38,542 nucleotides of DNA from assembly GCA_027491935.1 (NCBI GenBank), contig JAOZGB010000014.1:1-38542 (forward strand). The letters are read 5' to 3'. How positions within the stretch are numbered: the first letter of the stretch is position 1; the number at the start of each line of letters is the position of its first letter. Origin of the DNA: Thermoproteota archaeon. Its GTDB lineage: Archaea; Korarchaeota; Korarchaeia; Korarchaeales; JAOZGB01. The position numbers and the translations under genes are program-made. The notes beneath the pieces are model-generated. The model ran no database searches, was not told the DNA's origin, and worked only from the letters and a program-made list of their open reading frames with translations. This document shows positions 22,702 through 31,198 of this stretch, in pieces.

Positions 22702-23345
22702 AAGAGTTAGATAGAATACTTCTAGCGAGTGTAGAACGTGAGATATTTCGAGGAGCGGAGGCAATAGTATACATCGGTAACTTATGGGGTTTGAAAGTAG
22801 TAGTAAAATATAGAACCCCAAAGAGATATAGGAACCCTGTTTTAGATGCTTCTTTAAGGCGTAAACGGATTAAAAGAGAGTGCAAAGCGATGGTTGAGGC
22901 TAGAAAAGCAGGTCTCCGCGTTCCTTTTATTTTAGACGTCTATGACTTCCAGATTACTACGGAATTTATTCCCGGAACAAAACTTCACACATATTTAATG
23001 GAAGGTGGATCTACCTCAATCTTAGAGGATATAGGCAAGTATGTAGGAAAACTACACAATGCAGGCCTCACACATGGAGACTTAACCGTACACAATATCA
23101 TAATCTCAGACGGCAAACCATATTTTATAGATTTTGGTTTGAGCGAATTTACGTATGATCTAGAAGACTTTGCCACAGATCTATTTGTTCTAAGGTGTTC
23201 TCTACGTGCAAGTATAGGATTGGAAGGGCTAAAATTATTTAATCTATTTTTGAAAGGATACTCTAATGAGGTGGGGAGGCTATTTAAACTTGTGAACCTA
23301 AAACTTACCGAGATCGAGTATAGGAGGCGCCACTATGGTGATTGA
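22695..23345 (+). CDS. bud32: KEOPS kinase/ATPase Bud32
   Basis: The 216-residue atypical small kinase of the KEOPS complex supports threonylcarbamoyl-adenosine synthesis. Motifs: GAEAIVYIG (nucleotide loop), VVVKYR (Lys), the Bud32-specific RNPVLDASLRRKRIKRE, catalytic THGDLTVHNIII and YFIDFGLSE, and a C-terminal basic tail YRRRHYGD. It overlaps pcm and rdgB by a few bases, indicating a tightly coupled operon. In many archaea Bud32 is fused to Kae1; here it is separate. Confidence 0.93.
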   Translation: MVKELDRILLASVEREIFRGAEAIVYIGNLWGLKVVVKYRTPKRYRNPVLDASLRRKRIKRECKAMVEARKAGLRVPFILDVYDFQITTEFIPGTKLHTYLMEGGSTSILEDIGKYVGKLHNAGLTHGDLTVHNIIISDGKPYFIDFGLSEFTYDLEDFATDLFVLRCSLRASIGLEGLKLFNLFLKGYSNEVGRLFKLVNLKLTEIEYRRRHYGD

Positions 23346-23895
23346 CAGTTTGTACTTTGTTACGAGTAACGTCCACAAGTTCATGGAAGTGAAAGAAATA
23401 GTGTCGCAGTACAACCTTAAAGTAAAGCATATTCGAGAAAGCTATCCGGAAGTTCAAGCTGATAGTATTGAGGATGTAATGAAATATGCTGCAAAATGGC
23501 TAGCAGAACGTTATAAGCTAAGGCCGTTGGTTGCCGAAGATGCCGGACTATTTATCAGATCGTTAAAGGGCTTCCCAGGGGTATATTCAGCATTTGTGTA
23601 CAGAACAATTGGTATAGAGGGAATCCTGCACTTAATGAACAAAATAAAAGACAGATACGCCTTATTTAAATCTGTGGTAGCATTAATAGGTGACAGTGAG
23701 GTAAGGTTGTTCGTGGGAAAGACAGAGGGGTACATCACAAGACGTCCAAAAGGTGCGGGTTGGGGATTTGACCCTATTTTTTCACCGAAAGGGTGGCCTA
23801 ATCATACATATGCTTCGTTAGGGAGGCTTAAGAATAGATTATCTCACCGTTACAAAAGCTTTAAAGACTTGGTTGAGTATATCATAGGAAGGTGA
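23335..23895 (+). CDS. rdgB: XTP/dITP pyrophosphatase (RdgB/Ham1 family)
   Basis: The 186-residue house-cleaning enzyme hydrolyses non-canonical purine triphosphates to monophosphates. It has FVTSNVHKFMEVKEIV at the start, EDAGLFIRSLKGFPGVYS with the metal-binding aspartate near residue 65, and GWGFDPIFSP followed by SHRYKSF near the end, all family signatures. It overlaps bud32 by 11 bp. Its last codons carry the GGTGA ribosome binding site of rps15. Confidence 0.94.
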   Translation: MVIDSLYFVTSNVHKFMEVKEIVSQYNLKVKHIRESYPEVQADSIEDVMKYAAKWLAERYKLRPLVAEDAGLFIRSLKGFPGVYSAFVYRTIGIEGILHLMNKIKDRYALFKSVVALIGDSEVRLFVGKTEGYITRRPKGAGWGFDPIFSPKGWPNHTYASLGRLKNRLSHRYKSFKDLVEYIIGR

Positions 23896-23900
23896 TTAGG

Positions 23901-24335
23901 CTGGCTAGGATGCATAGCAGAAAAAAGGGCAAATCACATTCTAATAGACCACCTCACCCGGTGAAACCTAGCTGGGTTAAGATGAGCCCAAAAGAAGTAG
24001 AGGAATTGGTTGTAAATCTTGCTAGAAAGGGGGTGCCCCCAAGCAAGATAGGAGTCATACTTAGAGATACCTACGGTATTCCTTTAGTGAAGCTAGTTAC
24101 AGGAAAGAAGATCAATAAAATACTAGAGGACGCTGGAGCCCCAATGGACATCCCTGAAGACCTCAAAAACTTAATAAAGAAGGCAAAAATCATTAAAAGA
24201 CATTTAGAGACTCATAGAAAAGATTTCCATAGTAAGAGAGGTTTCTTGCTTACACTGTCTAAAATACATCGACTGGAGAAGTATTACAAAAGGATAGGAA
24301 GGCTCCCAAAGAATTGGAAGCTTGACTTAGGGTAG
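23901..24335 (+). CDS. rps15: Small ribosomal subunit protein S15 (probable CTG start)
   Basis: This 144-residue archaeal S15 has the eukaryote-like N-terminal extension (HSRKKGKSHSNRP) and the S15 core with GFLLTLSKIHRLEKYYKR. Homologues usually begin MARMHSRK. Here that reads CTG-GCT-AGG-ATG, and GGTGA ends 5 nt before the CTG. A GTG at 23892 lies inside the ribosome binding site and ATG 23910 is too far away (14 nt). CTG 23901 is therefore the best start. It is followed by the RecJ-like nuclease gene 5 bp later, a common archaeal order. Confidence 0.92.
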   Translation: MARMHSRKKGKSHSNRPPHPVKPSWVKMSPKEVEELVVNLARKGVPPSKIGVILRDTYGIPLVKLVTGKKINKILEDAGAPMDIPEDLKNLIKKAKIIKRHLETHRKDFHSKRGFLLTLSKIHRLEKYYKRIGRLPKNWKLDLG

Positions 24336-24340
24336 AACGC

Positions 24341-25744
24341 TTGGGTAAAATACGAAAAAGATTTGAAGACCAAGTTATTGCTGTAGCGAATGCTATTGCT
24401 AACTTCCCAAAGGATAGAAACCTGTTGGTAGCTTCGCATATAGATGCAGATGGCATTACATCGGCGGGGATTATCTCAACCGTTCTATCTGATTTACACG
24501 TTCCATTCCACCTGACTTTTTTCAAGCAAATATTAACGGGAGATGTTAAGTCTGTAGTTTCCAAAGGTTATGATTCAGTGTTACTTATGGATTTTGGAAC
24601 ATCACATATTGAATTCCTAGACAGGATAGCTGAAGAAGGTTTAGAAGTTTATATAATTGACCACCACCAACCAACGTTAGAGTACGAACCCGGACGCCTG
24701 CTTATTCTTAATCCATACTTTCACGGTCTCGACGGAAGCAGAGAAATAAGTACTTCCGGATTAGCTTATCTGATAGCTAAAAAGATGGGGGGCTACGAGC
24801 ACCTTCTTCCCATCGCTATAGCTGGTGCAATAGGGGATAGACAACACGAAGGCGGATTCCATGGACTAAATAGGAAACTCCTCAAATATGCCGTAGATTC
24901 TGGACTTGTTAGAGTAATAAATGAGGTTAATCTTTTTGGAGGCCCAAAACACCCGCTTCTTTTTGCTTTAGAAAGAACTGTGGATCCCTATATACCAGGA
25001 ATCACCTCAGATCAGTCTGCCTGTTTTGAGTTTTTAACAAATATCGGGATAGAGCCTATGAAACAAGGCGCATGGGTAACGCTGCGAGACTTAGATGAGC
25101 AGAAAAAAAGAATTCTCGTATCAGAACTAGTGAAGAGAATTGCTTCCGAGTCTGGAAAGGCCAGCGCAGCAAAGAAATTAATAGGTGAGATATATTATTG
25201 GAATTTTGAGGATGACTCTTCACCCATCAAAGACTTAAGAGATTTTAGCACTATCCTTAACGCATGTGGTAGGATGGGATACGGAGGTTTTGGAGTCGCT
25301 TTATGCATGGGATACAGAGGTTGGTACTTGGCACAAGCCCTGAAAGTTTATCAAGAATACAGGCAAAACATTTCTAGCGCAATCAAAAACATTCTGTCTA
25401 ACTTTAAGGAAAGGGTTTACGTACATAACGGATTGGCCTTTATATCAGGAGAGGATATAATCCAGGACACTATGATAGGAACAATTACCTCCATCCTACT
25501 GGGATTAAAGGAGTTTGAACAGGTTGAAATTGCAATAGGGTTCTCGAAAGTAAATGATAATTATTTAAAGGTTTCTGGTAGAGCTAAGGCAAATACAGGA
25601 TTAAATCTGGGAAAAGTAATGAGTGAAATATCGGTTAACCTAGAAGGGGAAGGTGGTGGACACAGGCTTGCTGCCGGATGTACCATACCAGTAAAATATA
25701 AAGACAAATTTATCAAAGAGTTGTCAGCCAGACTCTCCCCGTGA
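24341..25744 (+). CDS. GINS-associated nuclease (RecJ-like DHH phosphoesterase)
   Basis: The 467 residues have the DHH superfamily motifs ASHIDADGITS (residue 30), LLMDFGTSH, YIIDHHQPT and GAIGDRQHEG, and the C-terminal DHHA1 motif GGGHRLAAG. The archaeal RecJ homologues that sit after S15 act as 5'-3' exonucleases with the replicative GINS/MCM complex. TTG start. The 3' end overlaps the convergent prefoldin gene by 21 bp. Confidence 0.9.
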   Translation: MGKIRKRFEDQVIAVANAIANFPKDRNLLVASHIDADGITSAGIISTVLSDLHVPFHLTFFKQILTGDVKSVVSKGYDSVLLMDFGTSHIEFLDRIAEEGLEVYIIDHHQPTLEYEPGRLLILNPYFHGLDGSREISTSGLAYLIAKKMGGYEHLLPIAIAGAIGDRQHEGGFHGLNRKLLKYAVDSGLVRVINEVNLFGGPKHPLLFALERTVDPYIPGITSDQSACFEFLTNIGIEPMKQGAWVTLRDLDEQKKRILVSELVKRIASESGKASAAKKLIGEIYYWNFEDDSSPIKDLRDFSTILNACGRMGYGGFGVALCMGYRGWYLAQALKVYQEYRQNISSAIKNILSNFKERVYVHNGLAFISGEDIIQDTMIGTITSILLGLKEFEQVEIAIGFSKVNDNYLKVSGRAKANTGLNLGKVMSEISVNLEGEGGGHRLAAGCTIPVKYKDKFIKELSARLSP

Positions 25745-26128
25745 TAACCCATATGCTGAGAGTATCTCCCTAATTTCAGAATCTATCCTCCTAACCTCTT
25801 TAAGGATTTCTTCAGCTTGTTTCTTCAACTTAGAGATGTTAAGCTTTAGGAACTCCTTTCTATCAAGAAGGTTTGCTTTTGCTTCGTCTTTGTTAACCTC
25901 AACCAGAATCAGTTCGAGATTTTCGTATATTCTCACGTCATCTGGTAATTTTTCCAGCCTTTGCAACGCGCGTTCTACACTTGCCTTCTCGGATTCCATA
26001 CTTCTAAGCTGAATTGTTGCACTCTCGTACTCTCGTATTTTAATTTCATACTCTTGGGATAATCGTGAAAGCTTAGATTTAACATCATCTGGCAGTTTAG
26101 CTAATACATCTCCAGTAGGGATTGCCAT
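25724..26128 (-). CDS. pfdB: Prefoldin beta subunit
   Basis: The 134-residue chaperone subunit has two long coiled-coil helices (about 17-55 and 85-125) joined by a beta hairpin (DVRIYENLELILVEV). The N terminus MAIPTGDVLAKLPDDVK is longer than usual. With alpha prefoldin it forms the hexamer that delivers unfolded proteins to the thermosome. It follows a zinc-ribbon gene on the same strand. Confidence 0.85.
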   Translation of the reverse strand: MAIPTGDVLAKLPDDVKSKLSRLSQEYEIKIREYESATIQLRSMESEKASVERALQRLEKLPDDVRIYENLELILVEVNKDEAKANLLDRKEFLKLNISKLKKQAEEILKEVRRIDSEIREILSAYGLSRGESG

Positions 26129-26147
26129 TTAAGCACCTCGGTAAAGT

Positions 26148-26327
26148 TTAGGTACCTCTCATTCTCTGTTTAGCTGGCCTTCTATCCTGAACTACCTGTA
26201 TTATAAATTTTCCATCTGGCATTTTTACTGTCTTAACAAGTATTGGCATTTTGCATTCAGGGCAGAGATGGGTATACGGAGGGGATATATTTATCTTTGA
26301 ACCACACCATGGACACTTTACCTCCAA
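26148..26327 (-). CDS. Small zinc-ribbon protein
   Basis: The 59 residues start MEVKCPWCGSKI and contain a second pair CPECK, giving a C4 zinc ribbon, followed by VKTVKMPDGKFIIQVVQDRRPA and a basic tail. TTG start with GGTGAT 5 nt upstream. It is read 19 bp ahead of prefoldin beta. It may be a diverged ribosomal or RNA polymerase-type zinc ribbon, as the prefoldin locus often contains such genes, but I do not recognise the family. Confidence 0.75.
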   Translation of the reverse strand: MEVKCPWCGSKINISPPYTHLCPECKMPILVKTVKMPDGKFIIQVVQDRRPAKQRMRGT

Positions 26328-26383
26328 AATTCATCACCAAAGAATTTAAAGTTTTGAGATAACAAAAACTTTGTGCATCGGCC

Positions 26384-26566
26384 ATGAGGTTGGGAACTAT
26401 TAGAATTATATTATTATTTTTATTCGTTACACTTATGATCGTATTAGTATGGTATCAATATCAATATGTTAAAGTTTTAGGTGAACTAAAAACATTCTTT
26501 TTGATTATTGATATACTGTTGATTGTAGCTTTTGTTTTTCCTATACTGGTAAGGAAAGTACTGTAA
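26384..26566 (+). CDS. Small membrane protein, two transmembrane helices
   Basis: The 60 residues contain two hydrophobic helices (about 6-24, IRIILLFLFVTLMIVLVWY, and 38-55, FFLIIDILLIVAFVFPIL) joined by a short QYQYVKVLGELKT loop. The C terminus RKVL is basic and the loop short, so both ends would be cytoplasmic. There is no known family. It precedes the PRC-barrel gene by 32 bp. Confidence 0.55.
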   Translation: MRLGTIRIILLFLFVTLMIVLVWYQYQYVKVLGELKTFFLIIDILLIVAFVFPILVRKVL

Positions 26567-26598
26567 ACTTTATTATTTAGTATAAGTAGATAGGCTTT

Positions 26599-26901
26599 GT
26601 GGCAAGATACTCGATTGGAAGGCTTGCTAGAAAACAAGTTATAACAGACAGAGGTCTTCCTATAGGAGAGTTGGTTGACATGGTCGTCGACGAAATTACG
26701 GGAAAGGCTTTAAGGCTGGCTTGTAGGCCATCTAAGGATGAGCTTGTTCAAGAACTTATTAGAACCCTGCCTCATGACAAGGGAGGTAATGTGCTGATAC
26801 CTTTTACGACAGTTAAGCATGTTAGAGACTATATAGTCTTAGATGAGAAGCTCGTAAGGATCTATTCCATGAGGTCTCGGATGAAGGTAAGGCGGTCATA
26901 G
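26599..26901 (+). CDS. PRC-barrel domain protein
   Basis: The 100-residue protein starts with GRLARKQVITDRGLPIGELVDMVVDEITG and ends with a basic tail. It is the single PRC-barrel seen in many archaea, of largely unknown function and linked to RNA processing, cell division or photosynthetic complexes in different groups. GTG start. Confidence 0.8.
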   Translation: MARYSIGRLARKQVITDRGLPIGELVDMVVDEITGKALRLACRPSKDELVQELIRTLPHDKGGNVLIPFTTVKHVRDYIVLDEKLVRIYSMRSRMKVRRS

Positions 26902-26908
26902 AGTCTGA

Positions 26909-27253
26909 TTAGCGGTTTTCAACGTAATTTTCGATCATCTTGAAAAGTATCAGATCTATCTTCGGGATTATTGATATAGCTCTTCTCAACATCTGTTTAG
27001 CATTTATATCTTGATTGTTTTTCTCTAATTTTTTAATACATTCTCTCTTAATTAACCTAATTTTAGATCTTAGATATTGAAGAGATGGGTTTTCCGCTAT
27101 ATCCGTCGTATCTAAAATCATCGTTGTTGCTTGGTGTATCAATGTTACGGCTAGTTTACCGCCACCGTACTCTAAGGATTGCTCAGCCAGCCTTAGCATA
27201 CGCTTGTATTCGATTATTTTATTTCTTAGTAAAATTAATTTTTCCTTCCTCAA
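26909..27253 (-). CDS. Helical protein of unknown function
   Basis: The 114 residues are mostly helical and rich in Lys, Arg and Leu, with heptad-like runs (LLRNKIIEYKRMLRLAEQSLEY, then YLRSKIRLIKRECIKKLEK). The segment ITLIHQATTMILDTTD is less charged. No family recognised. It is read in the same direction as, and 37 bp after, the SmAP3 gene, so a link to RNA metabolism is possible but unproven. Confidence 0.6.
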   Translation of the reverse strand: MRKEKLILLRNKIIEYKRMLRLAEQSLEYGGGKLAVTLIHQATTMILDTTDIAENPSLQYLRSKIRLIKRECIKKLEKNNQDINAKQMLRRAISIIPKIDLILFKMIENYVENR

Positions 27254-27290
27254 TATTACCCATCAATTCATCAAACTATGCTTTGGATAC

Positions 27291-27719
27291 TTAACCTCCT
27301 CTTTTCTCTTTAACAAAATCTTCAAACATTTTTTTCACACGCTCGTAGGCTGGGCCGCTTCCTTTAACGCCTTGCTCGGTAACACGTACTTGGTCGTGCA
27401 TTATGCTGATAACTTTATTCTCCTTATCATAGTGTACGAGATCCCCTTTAAAGACCTGTTTAAGTCTGTCTGCAAGCTCTTCTAAATTTAAGGGAGGTTC
27501 AAGCTGGTATATTTCAAGTACATTGTGCCCAGCTATTATCATTCTATGATATCTCGTACCATCAGAGGATTCAACATTAATTAAAGATAAACTCATGTTT
27601 TTAGAGTTATATCCCTTCAATATCCCCCTGTAAGTTTTATTGTCAGAAGATTTAACGATAACTTCTCTTCCTAACATACCTAACATTTCCTTTAAGAAGA
27701 GTCTATCTGGGCTCTCCAA
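27291..27719 (-). CDS. Sm-like archaeal protein with C-terminal domain (SmAP3 type)
   Basis: The 142-residue protein has an N-terminal Sm fold (Sm1 VIVKSSDNKTYRGILKGYNSKNMSLSLIN, Sm2 MIIAGHNVLEI near 60-70). A second alpha/beta domain (75-142) of the kind seen in SmAP3 of Pyrobaculum and relatives includes ENKVISIMHDQVRVTE. Sm rings bind U-rich RNA. Confidence 0.85.
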   Translation of the reverse strand: MESPDRLFLKEMLGMLGREVIVKSSDNKTYRGILKGYNSKNMSLSLINVESSDGTRYHRMIIAGHNVLEIYQLEPPLNLEELADRLKQVFKGDLVHYDKENKVISIMHDQVRVTEQGVKGSGPAYERVKKMFEDFVKEKRGG

Positions 27720-27862
27720 TAAGACACCACATCAACTACTTATTCTAAAATTCAAAAAAATTAGCAACTTTAAATCACCCCCTCCCTATAGCTATAAATA
27801 CTATTCTAATAGTTTATTTGTTCTTAAAGTAATTTATACTAGCATGTAAACATATCCTATGT

Positions 27863-28675
27863 ATGAGTGATAAACATAAATGTGGGAAATGTGGGGAGAA
27901 GTTAATAATAGATGGCTGGGATCTTGTTTGCCCCAACTGTGGTCTGGTGTATCCTCAGCCGTTCTTCGAAAAGGGACCACGGCGTGATGACCACAGTGGG
28001 ATACTTACAATAGGGATCCCAACAAACAGCTATACCCCATACGCCTTAAATTCATTTAAAGTACTCAAAACACTATGTGAACAGTTCAATCTGCCCAGGC
28101 CTGTAAGATTACATGCTGAGTATATCTTTAAATGTCTACTTGTAGATAAAAAGAAGCTTCATATAACGAATTACATATATCTAGCCGCAATATCCCTAAT
28201 ATTAGCTACAAGACAGTATAAGCCGATATCCCCAATACCTATAATGAAGGTTATAGAGAGTTTTCGAAAAATAGGATATAACCTGAGGAAAAAAACACTT
28301 ATGAAAAACATGGGCAGGGTTATGCTAACACCTAATGGTTTGAGATTTAAGAACATAGTAATGCCGAGGGAATACGTGAAAAGAATAATCGCAGAGCTAC
28401 AAGACGCATGGTACTTAGATGAGAATCTCAGAAATATAGTCGACTCCGGATTACTGGATAAAGTTAAAATAAAAGCTGAATTAATGCTAAAAAATATAAA
28501 GGAGAGGGGAGTTATAGGAAAAAACCCATACATATTGGCTATCTCAGCTGTATATCTTGCCGCCAGGGACACCGCTTTAAAAAAGGTAATTACAGAAAAA
28601 CTACTGGCAAAGAAATTCAAAATCCACGAAACCACAATAAGAGACTATAATAGAATTATAAGGGGAAACATATGA
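27863..28675 (+). CDS. Divergent TFB-like transcription factor
   Basis: The 270 residues begin with a TFIIB-type zinc ribbon (CGKCGEKLIIDGWDLVCPNCG) followed by two cyclin-like regions: about 60-160, with YLAAISLILATRQY, and 165-265, with YILAISAVYLAARD. The B-finger/reader after the ribbon is poorly conserved and the cyclin repeats are far from typical archaeal TFB. It is likely a specialised or alternative initiation factor. The stop overlaps the next start (ATATGA), so it heads an operon with the coiled-coil gene and the HerA-type ATPase. Confidence 0.78.
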   Translation: MSDKHKCGKCGEKLIIDGWDLVCPNCGLVYPQPFFEKGPRRDDHSGILTIGIPTNSYTPYALNSFKVLKTLCEQFNLPRPVRLHAEYIFKCLLVDKKKLHITNYIYLAAISLILATRQYKPISPIPIMKVIESFRKIGYNLRKKTLMKNMGRVMLTPNGLRFKNIVMPREYVKRIIAELQDAWYLDENLRNIVDSGLLDKVKIKAELMLKNIKERGVIGKNPYILAISAVYLAARDTALKKVITEKLLAKKFKIHETTIRDYNRIIRGNI

Positions 28676-28800
28676 AAAAGCATCGTAGAATAGAAGAAAT
28701 CGAATGGGAAATAGCAAGATTTACGGAAATGATCATAGAAATATATAGAAAGATAGAGCATATTGAAACGAGGCTAAAGAAAATTGAAGAAAGAGAGTAG
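28672..28800 (+). CDS. Coiled-coil microprotein between TFB and HerA-type ATPase
   Basis: The 42 residues MKKHRRIEEIEWEIARF to RLKKIEERE form a single amphipathic heptad helix. The start overlaps the TFB-like stop (ATGA), and the stop lies 17 bp inside the ATPase gene. GGGGA precedes the ATG. It is too short for homology by eye. The overlapping layout suggests a coupled partner. Confidence 0.7.
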   Translation: MKKHRRIEEIEWEIARFTEMIIEIYRKIEHIETRLKKIEERE

Positions 28801-30538
28801 GGAATTATTATTTTACTTATCATTATTTATTTTGGGACTACTGATAAGATTATATAAGACAATCAGTATAGAACTTGAAACTGCCGCAAGGATTATTAGA
28901 TATTTAGCCCCTATCACTATAATAAATCTAATCATATATCGAATAGTAAAAATGAAAAGAAATAAGCAAATACCTAGCAATTTCTCTTGTATTAAACTAG
29001 AGATTAACGAAAACATGATTGATGCTAAGGATGTAGGGGAGAGATGGGGGATTTTGATAAATAAAATTGTCAACATGATACCTAATTTTATGTTTATTTT
29101 AAAGGTTGGTAGAAGTAAATATGTAAACCGCGAAAGTATAGGATATGATTTGACCCTATGGCTATGGGGAGGAAAAGATAGTGAAAAAAAAGCTTATGAG
29201 ATAAAAGCTATCACAGAAGCGATAATCCCCAATTTTAACGCTAGAATTTTGGATAAGAAGCAATGCGTAGAGGAGCTTAGAAAAATCGTAATGTTCAAAC
29301 AACCGTCAAGTAAGGGTAAGATCCAATCCGTTGAGAAAGTGTTGAACCTACCTTTAGTAGCAGAAAGAAACACAGTTTTTTTAAGAGGGATAAAATTTTC
29401 CGCCCCAATGTCGCATGTTCAAGGCTTAAAAATAGGATATCTGTGGCCTGGAAACAAGAATCTACCTGTAAGGATAAAGTTAACAGATTTTTTAAGCCAT
29501 ATCGCCATATTTGGAAGAACAGGTAGTGGAAAATCTACAACTGCAAAAAGAATAGTTACGAACCTTTGGCTCAGAGGTGTCCCCTCGCTTATCTTAGACT
29601 ATCATAATGAGTACAGGGATGTTATTGTTCCACTTGGCGGTGAGGTTTTCACTCCAGGTGTTGAAATTTCTCCATTGACGATCAATCCGCTGAAAGTTCG
29701 CAGAGGGATTGATGTAGATGAACATATAGACTTTTTAATCGGAATATTTGAAGATACCTATTCCCTAACTCAACCGCAGTGCTACATGCTTTCTAAAGCA
29801 CTTAAAAACTTGTATACAATGTTTGATCCTGAAAAAACAGAACCCACACTTAACGATCTTGTTGACTGTATAAAAAACCTTAAGGAGCATTCCGTTTCAG
29901 AGTATGAAATCAAGAAAGCTATACTAAGAAGGATAGAGATGCTAACGAAAGGGCAACTAGGAAGAATACTCAACTCTGAAAGCGTTTGGGATTTAGAGAG
30001 GATACTAGATAGACCGGTTAGTATTGAGTTAGCCCACTTAAGAAACGATGAACATAGAAACTTCCTGAGCTATATAATTCTCAAGTTACTCTATGATTAC
30101 AGGGTAAAGAAAAAATCTGAGACATTAGTTCATGCAACCGTGATAGAAGAAGCTGAAAAAATCATACGAAAAAAACCTGAAGGCCAAATGAGCATCGGCG
30201 AGAGGGTAGTATCCGAGCTGAGAAAATTCGGCGAATCTTTCGTCATAATCTCACAGTCACCCTTGGATCTTCCTAGAAGCATAATCATAAATACAGCAAC
30301 TAAAGTAATCCATACAATAGGGGCTACAAGCGATGCTAGAGTATTACAAGGCCAGCTAAACCTGAATAAGGAGCAATGCTCGGTATTACTATCCCTACCA
30401 CATTCTTGCGCATTACTCAAATTAAAGGATCAGCCAGAGGCTTACCCTATAAAAATAGAACCTCCGAAAAGAACCCTCAAAATTAATGATTTATTACTGA
30501 GAAATCTAAGAAGAGAAATATGGGAATATACAAGTTAG
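28784..30538 (+). CDS. Membrane-anchored HerA/VirB4-type ATPase
   Basis: The 584 residues start with two transmembrane helices (about 8-28 and 40-56). A cytoplasmic linker domain (60-235) follows, then a HerA/DUF87 P-loop domain. The Walker A is FGRTGSGKSTTAK near residue 243; the Walker-B-like element is HATVIEEAEKII near 450, with the HerA-style EEA; and FVIISQSPLDLP near 485 is the sensor region, followed by an arginine-containing segment. HerA-like hexamers pump DNA or protein. The N-terminal membrane domain recalls conjugation or DNA-uptake ATPases (VirB4, CedB). Start TTG. A role in DNA transfer is inference. Confidence 0.82.
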   Translation: MKKESRELLFYLSLFILGLLIRLYKTISIELETAARIIRYLAPITIINLIIYRIVKMKRNKQIPSNFSCIKLEINENMIDAKDVGERWGILINKIVNMIPNFMFILKVGRSKYVNRESIGYDLTLWLWGGKDSEKKAYEIKAITEAIIPNFNARILDKKQCVEELRKIVMFKQPSSKGKIQSVEKVLNLPLVAERNTVFLRGIKFSAPMSHVQGLKIGYLWPGNKNLPVRIKLTDFLSHIAIFGRTGSGKSTTAKRIVTNLWLRGVPSLILDYHNEYRDVIVPLGGEVFTPGVEISPLTINPLKVRRGIDVDEHIDFLIGIFEDTYSLTQPQCYMLSKALKNLYTMFDPEKTEPTLNDLVDCIKNLKEHSVSEYEIKKAILRRIEMLTKGQLGRILNSESVWDLERILDRPVSIELAHLRNDEHRNFLSYIILKLLYDYRVKKKSETLVHATVIEEAEKIIRKKPEGQMSIGERVVSELRKFGESFVIISQSPLDLPRSIIINTATKVIHTIGATSDARVLQGQLNLNKEQCSVLLSLPHSCALLKLKDQPEAYPIKIEPPKRTLKINDLLLRNLRREIWEYTS

Positions 30539-31104
30539 TAGCTCTTACAGGGGTACCATGCGTCGGTAAAAGCACAATAGCTAATATCCTAGCCGGATAC
30601 AGGGATGTTGAAGTGGTGAACCTTAACAGGTTAATAATAGAGAAATTTAGCATTAAATCTGGAGGAGGCGTTAAAACAGCCGATATGGAAGCTTTGGAAA
30701 AATATGTGAGAAACCTTAAGTCTGAAAAAACAGTTATTCTTGAAGGCCACCTCTCCCATCTTTTACCGGTGGATATCGCAATAGTATTAAGATGCGAGCC
30801 CAAACTTTTGTACGAAAGGCTTCTTCTAAGATACGGTGTTAAAGGTAAACGTAAGATCATAGAAAACTTAGAAGCCGAAATAATAGGTGTAATAACGTGT
30901 GAGGCCCGTCTTAGAGGAGTCAAAACACTAGAAATAGATGTCTCAAAGAGAACACCCCAACAAGCTGCTAAGCTAATAATACAAATACTCCAAGGAAAAG
31001 ATGTTAATGACTGCGTAAACTGGTTGACAGAGGAAAATATAGAACTCCTACACAGCATTAGAGAAAAGCTCAAAGATTATAAATTTGGTAGTGATTATAC
31101 TTAA
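30520..31104 (+). CDS. Adenylate kinase AK6/Fap7 type
   Basis: The 194-residue P-loop kinase starts YKLVALTGVPCVGKSTIAN (Walker A). The nucleotide-lid region RLLLRYGVKGKRKIIENLEAEI and the GHLSHLL motif fit archaeal AK6, the homologue of Fap7, an adenylate kinase and ribosome-biogenesis factor for the small subunit. It overlaps the HerA-type gene by 19 bp, and tRNA-Glu follows 2 bp after its stop. Confidence 0.82.
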   Translation: MGIYKLVALTGVPCVGKSTIANILAGYRDVEVVNLNRLIIEKFSIKSGGGVKTADMEALEKYVRNLKSEKTVILEGHLSHLLPVDIAIVLRCEPKLLYERLLLRYGVKGKRKIIENLEAEIIGVITCEARLRGVKTLEIDVSKRTPQQAAKLIIQILQGKDVNDCVNWLTEENIELLHSIREKLKDYKFGSDYT

Positions 31105-31106
31105 TT

Positions 31107-31193
31107 GCTCCGGTGGTGTAGCCCGGCCAACGTTGGCCGAAAGCATAACGGCCTCTCGAGCCGTAGACGCGGGTTCAAATCCCGCCCGGAGCA
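31107..31193 (+). tRNA. tRNA-Glu(CTC) with 12-nt intron in the D loop
   Basis: Acceptor GCTCCGG/CCGGAGC, discriminator A. The anticodon stem ACGGC/GCCGT holds the loop CTCTCGA, anticodon CTC. The D arm is only normal after removing 31130-31141. BHB: helix CGGC/GCCG, bulges CA|A and AA|A. The intron is in the D loop, a rare location. It is probably cotranscribed with the AK6 gene. Confidence 0.92.
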
Positions 31194-31198
31194 CTCTA

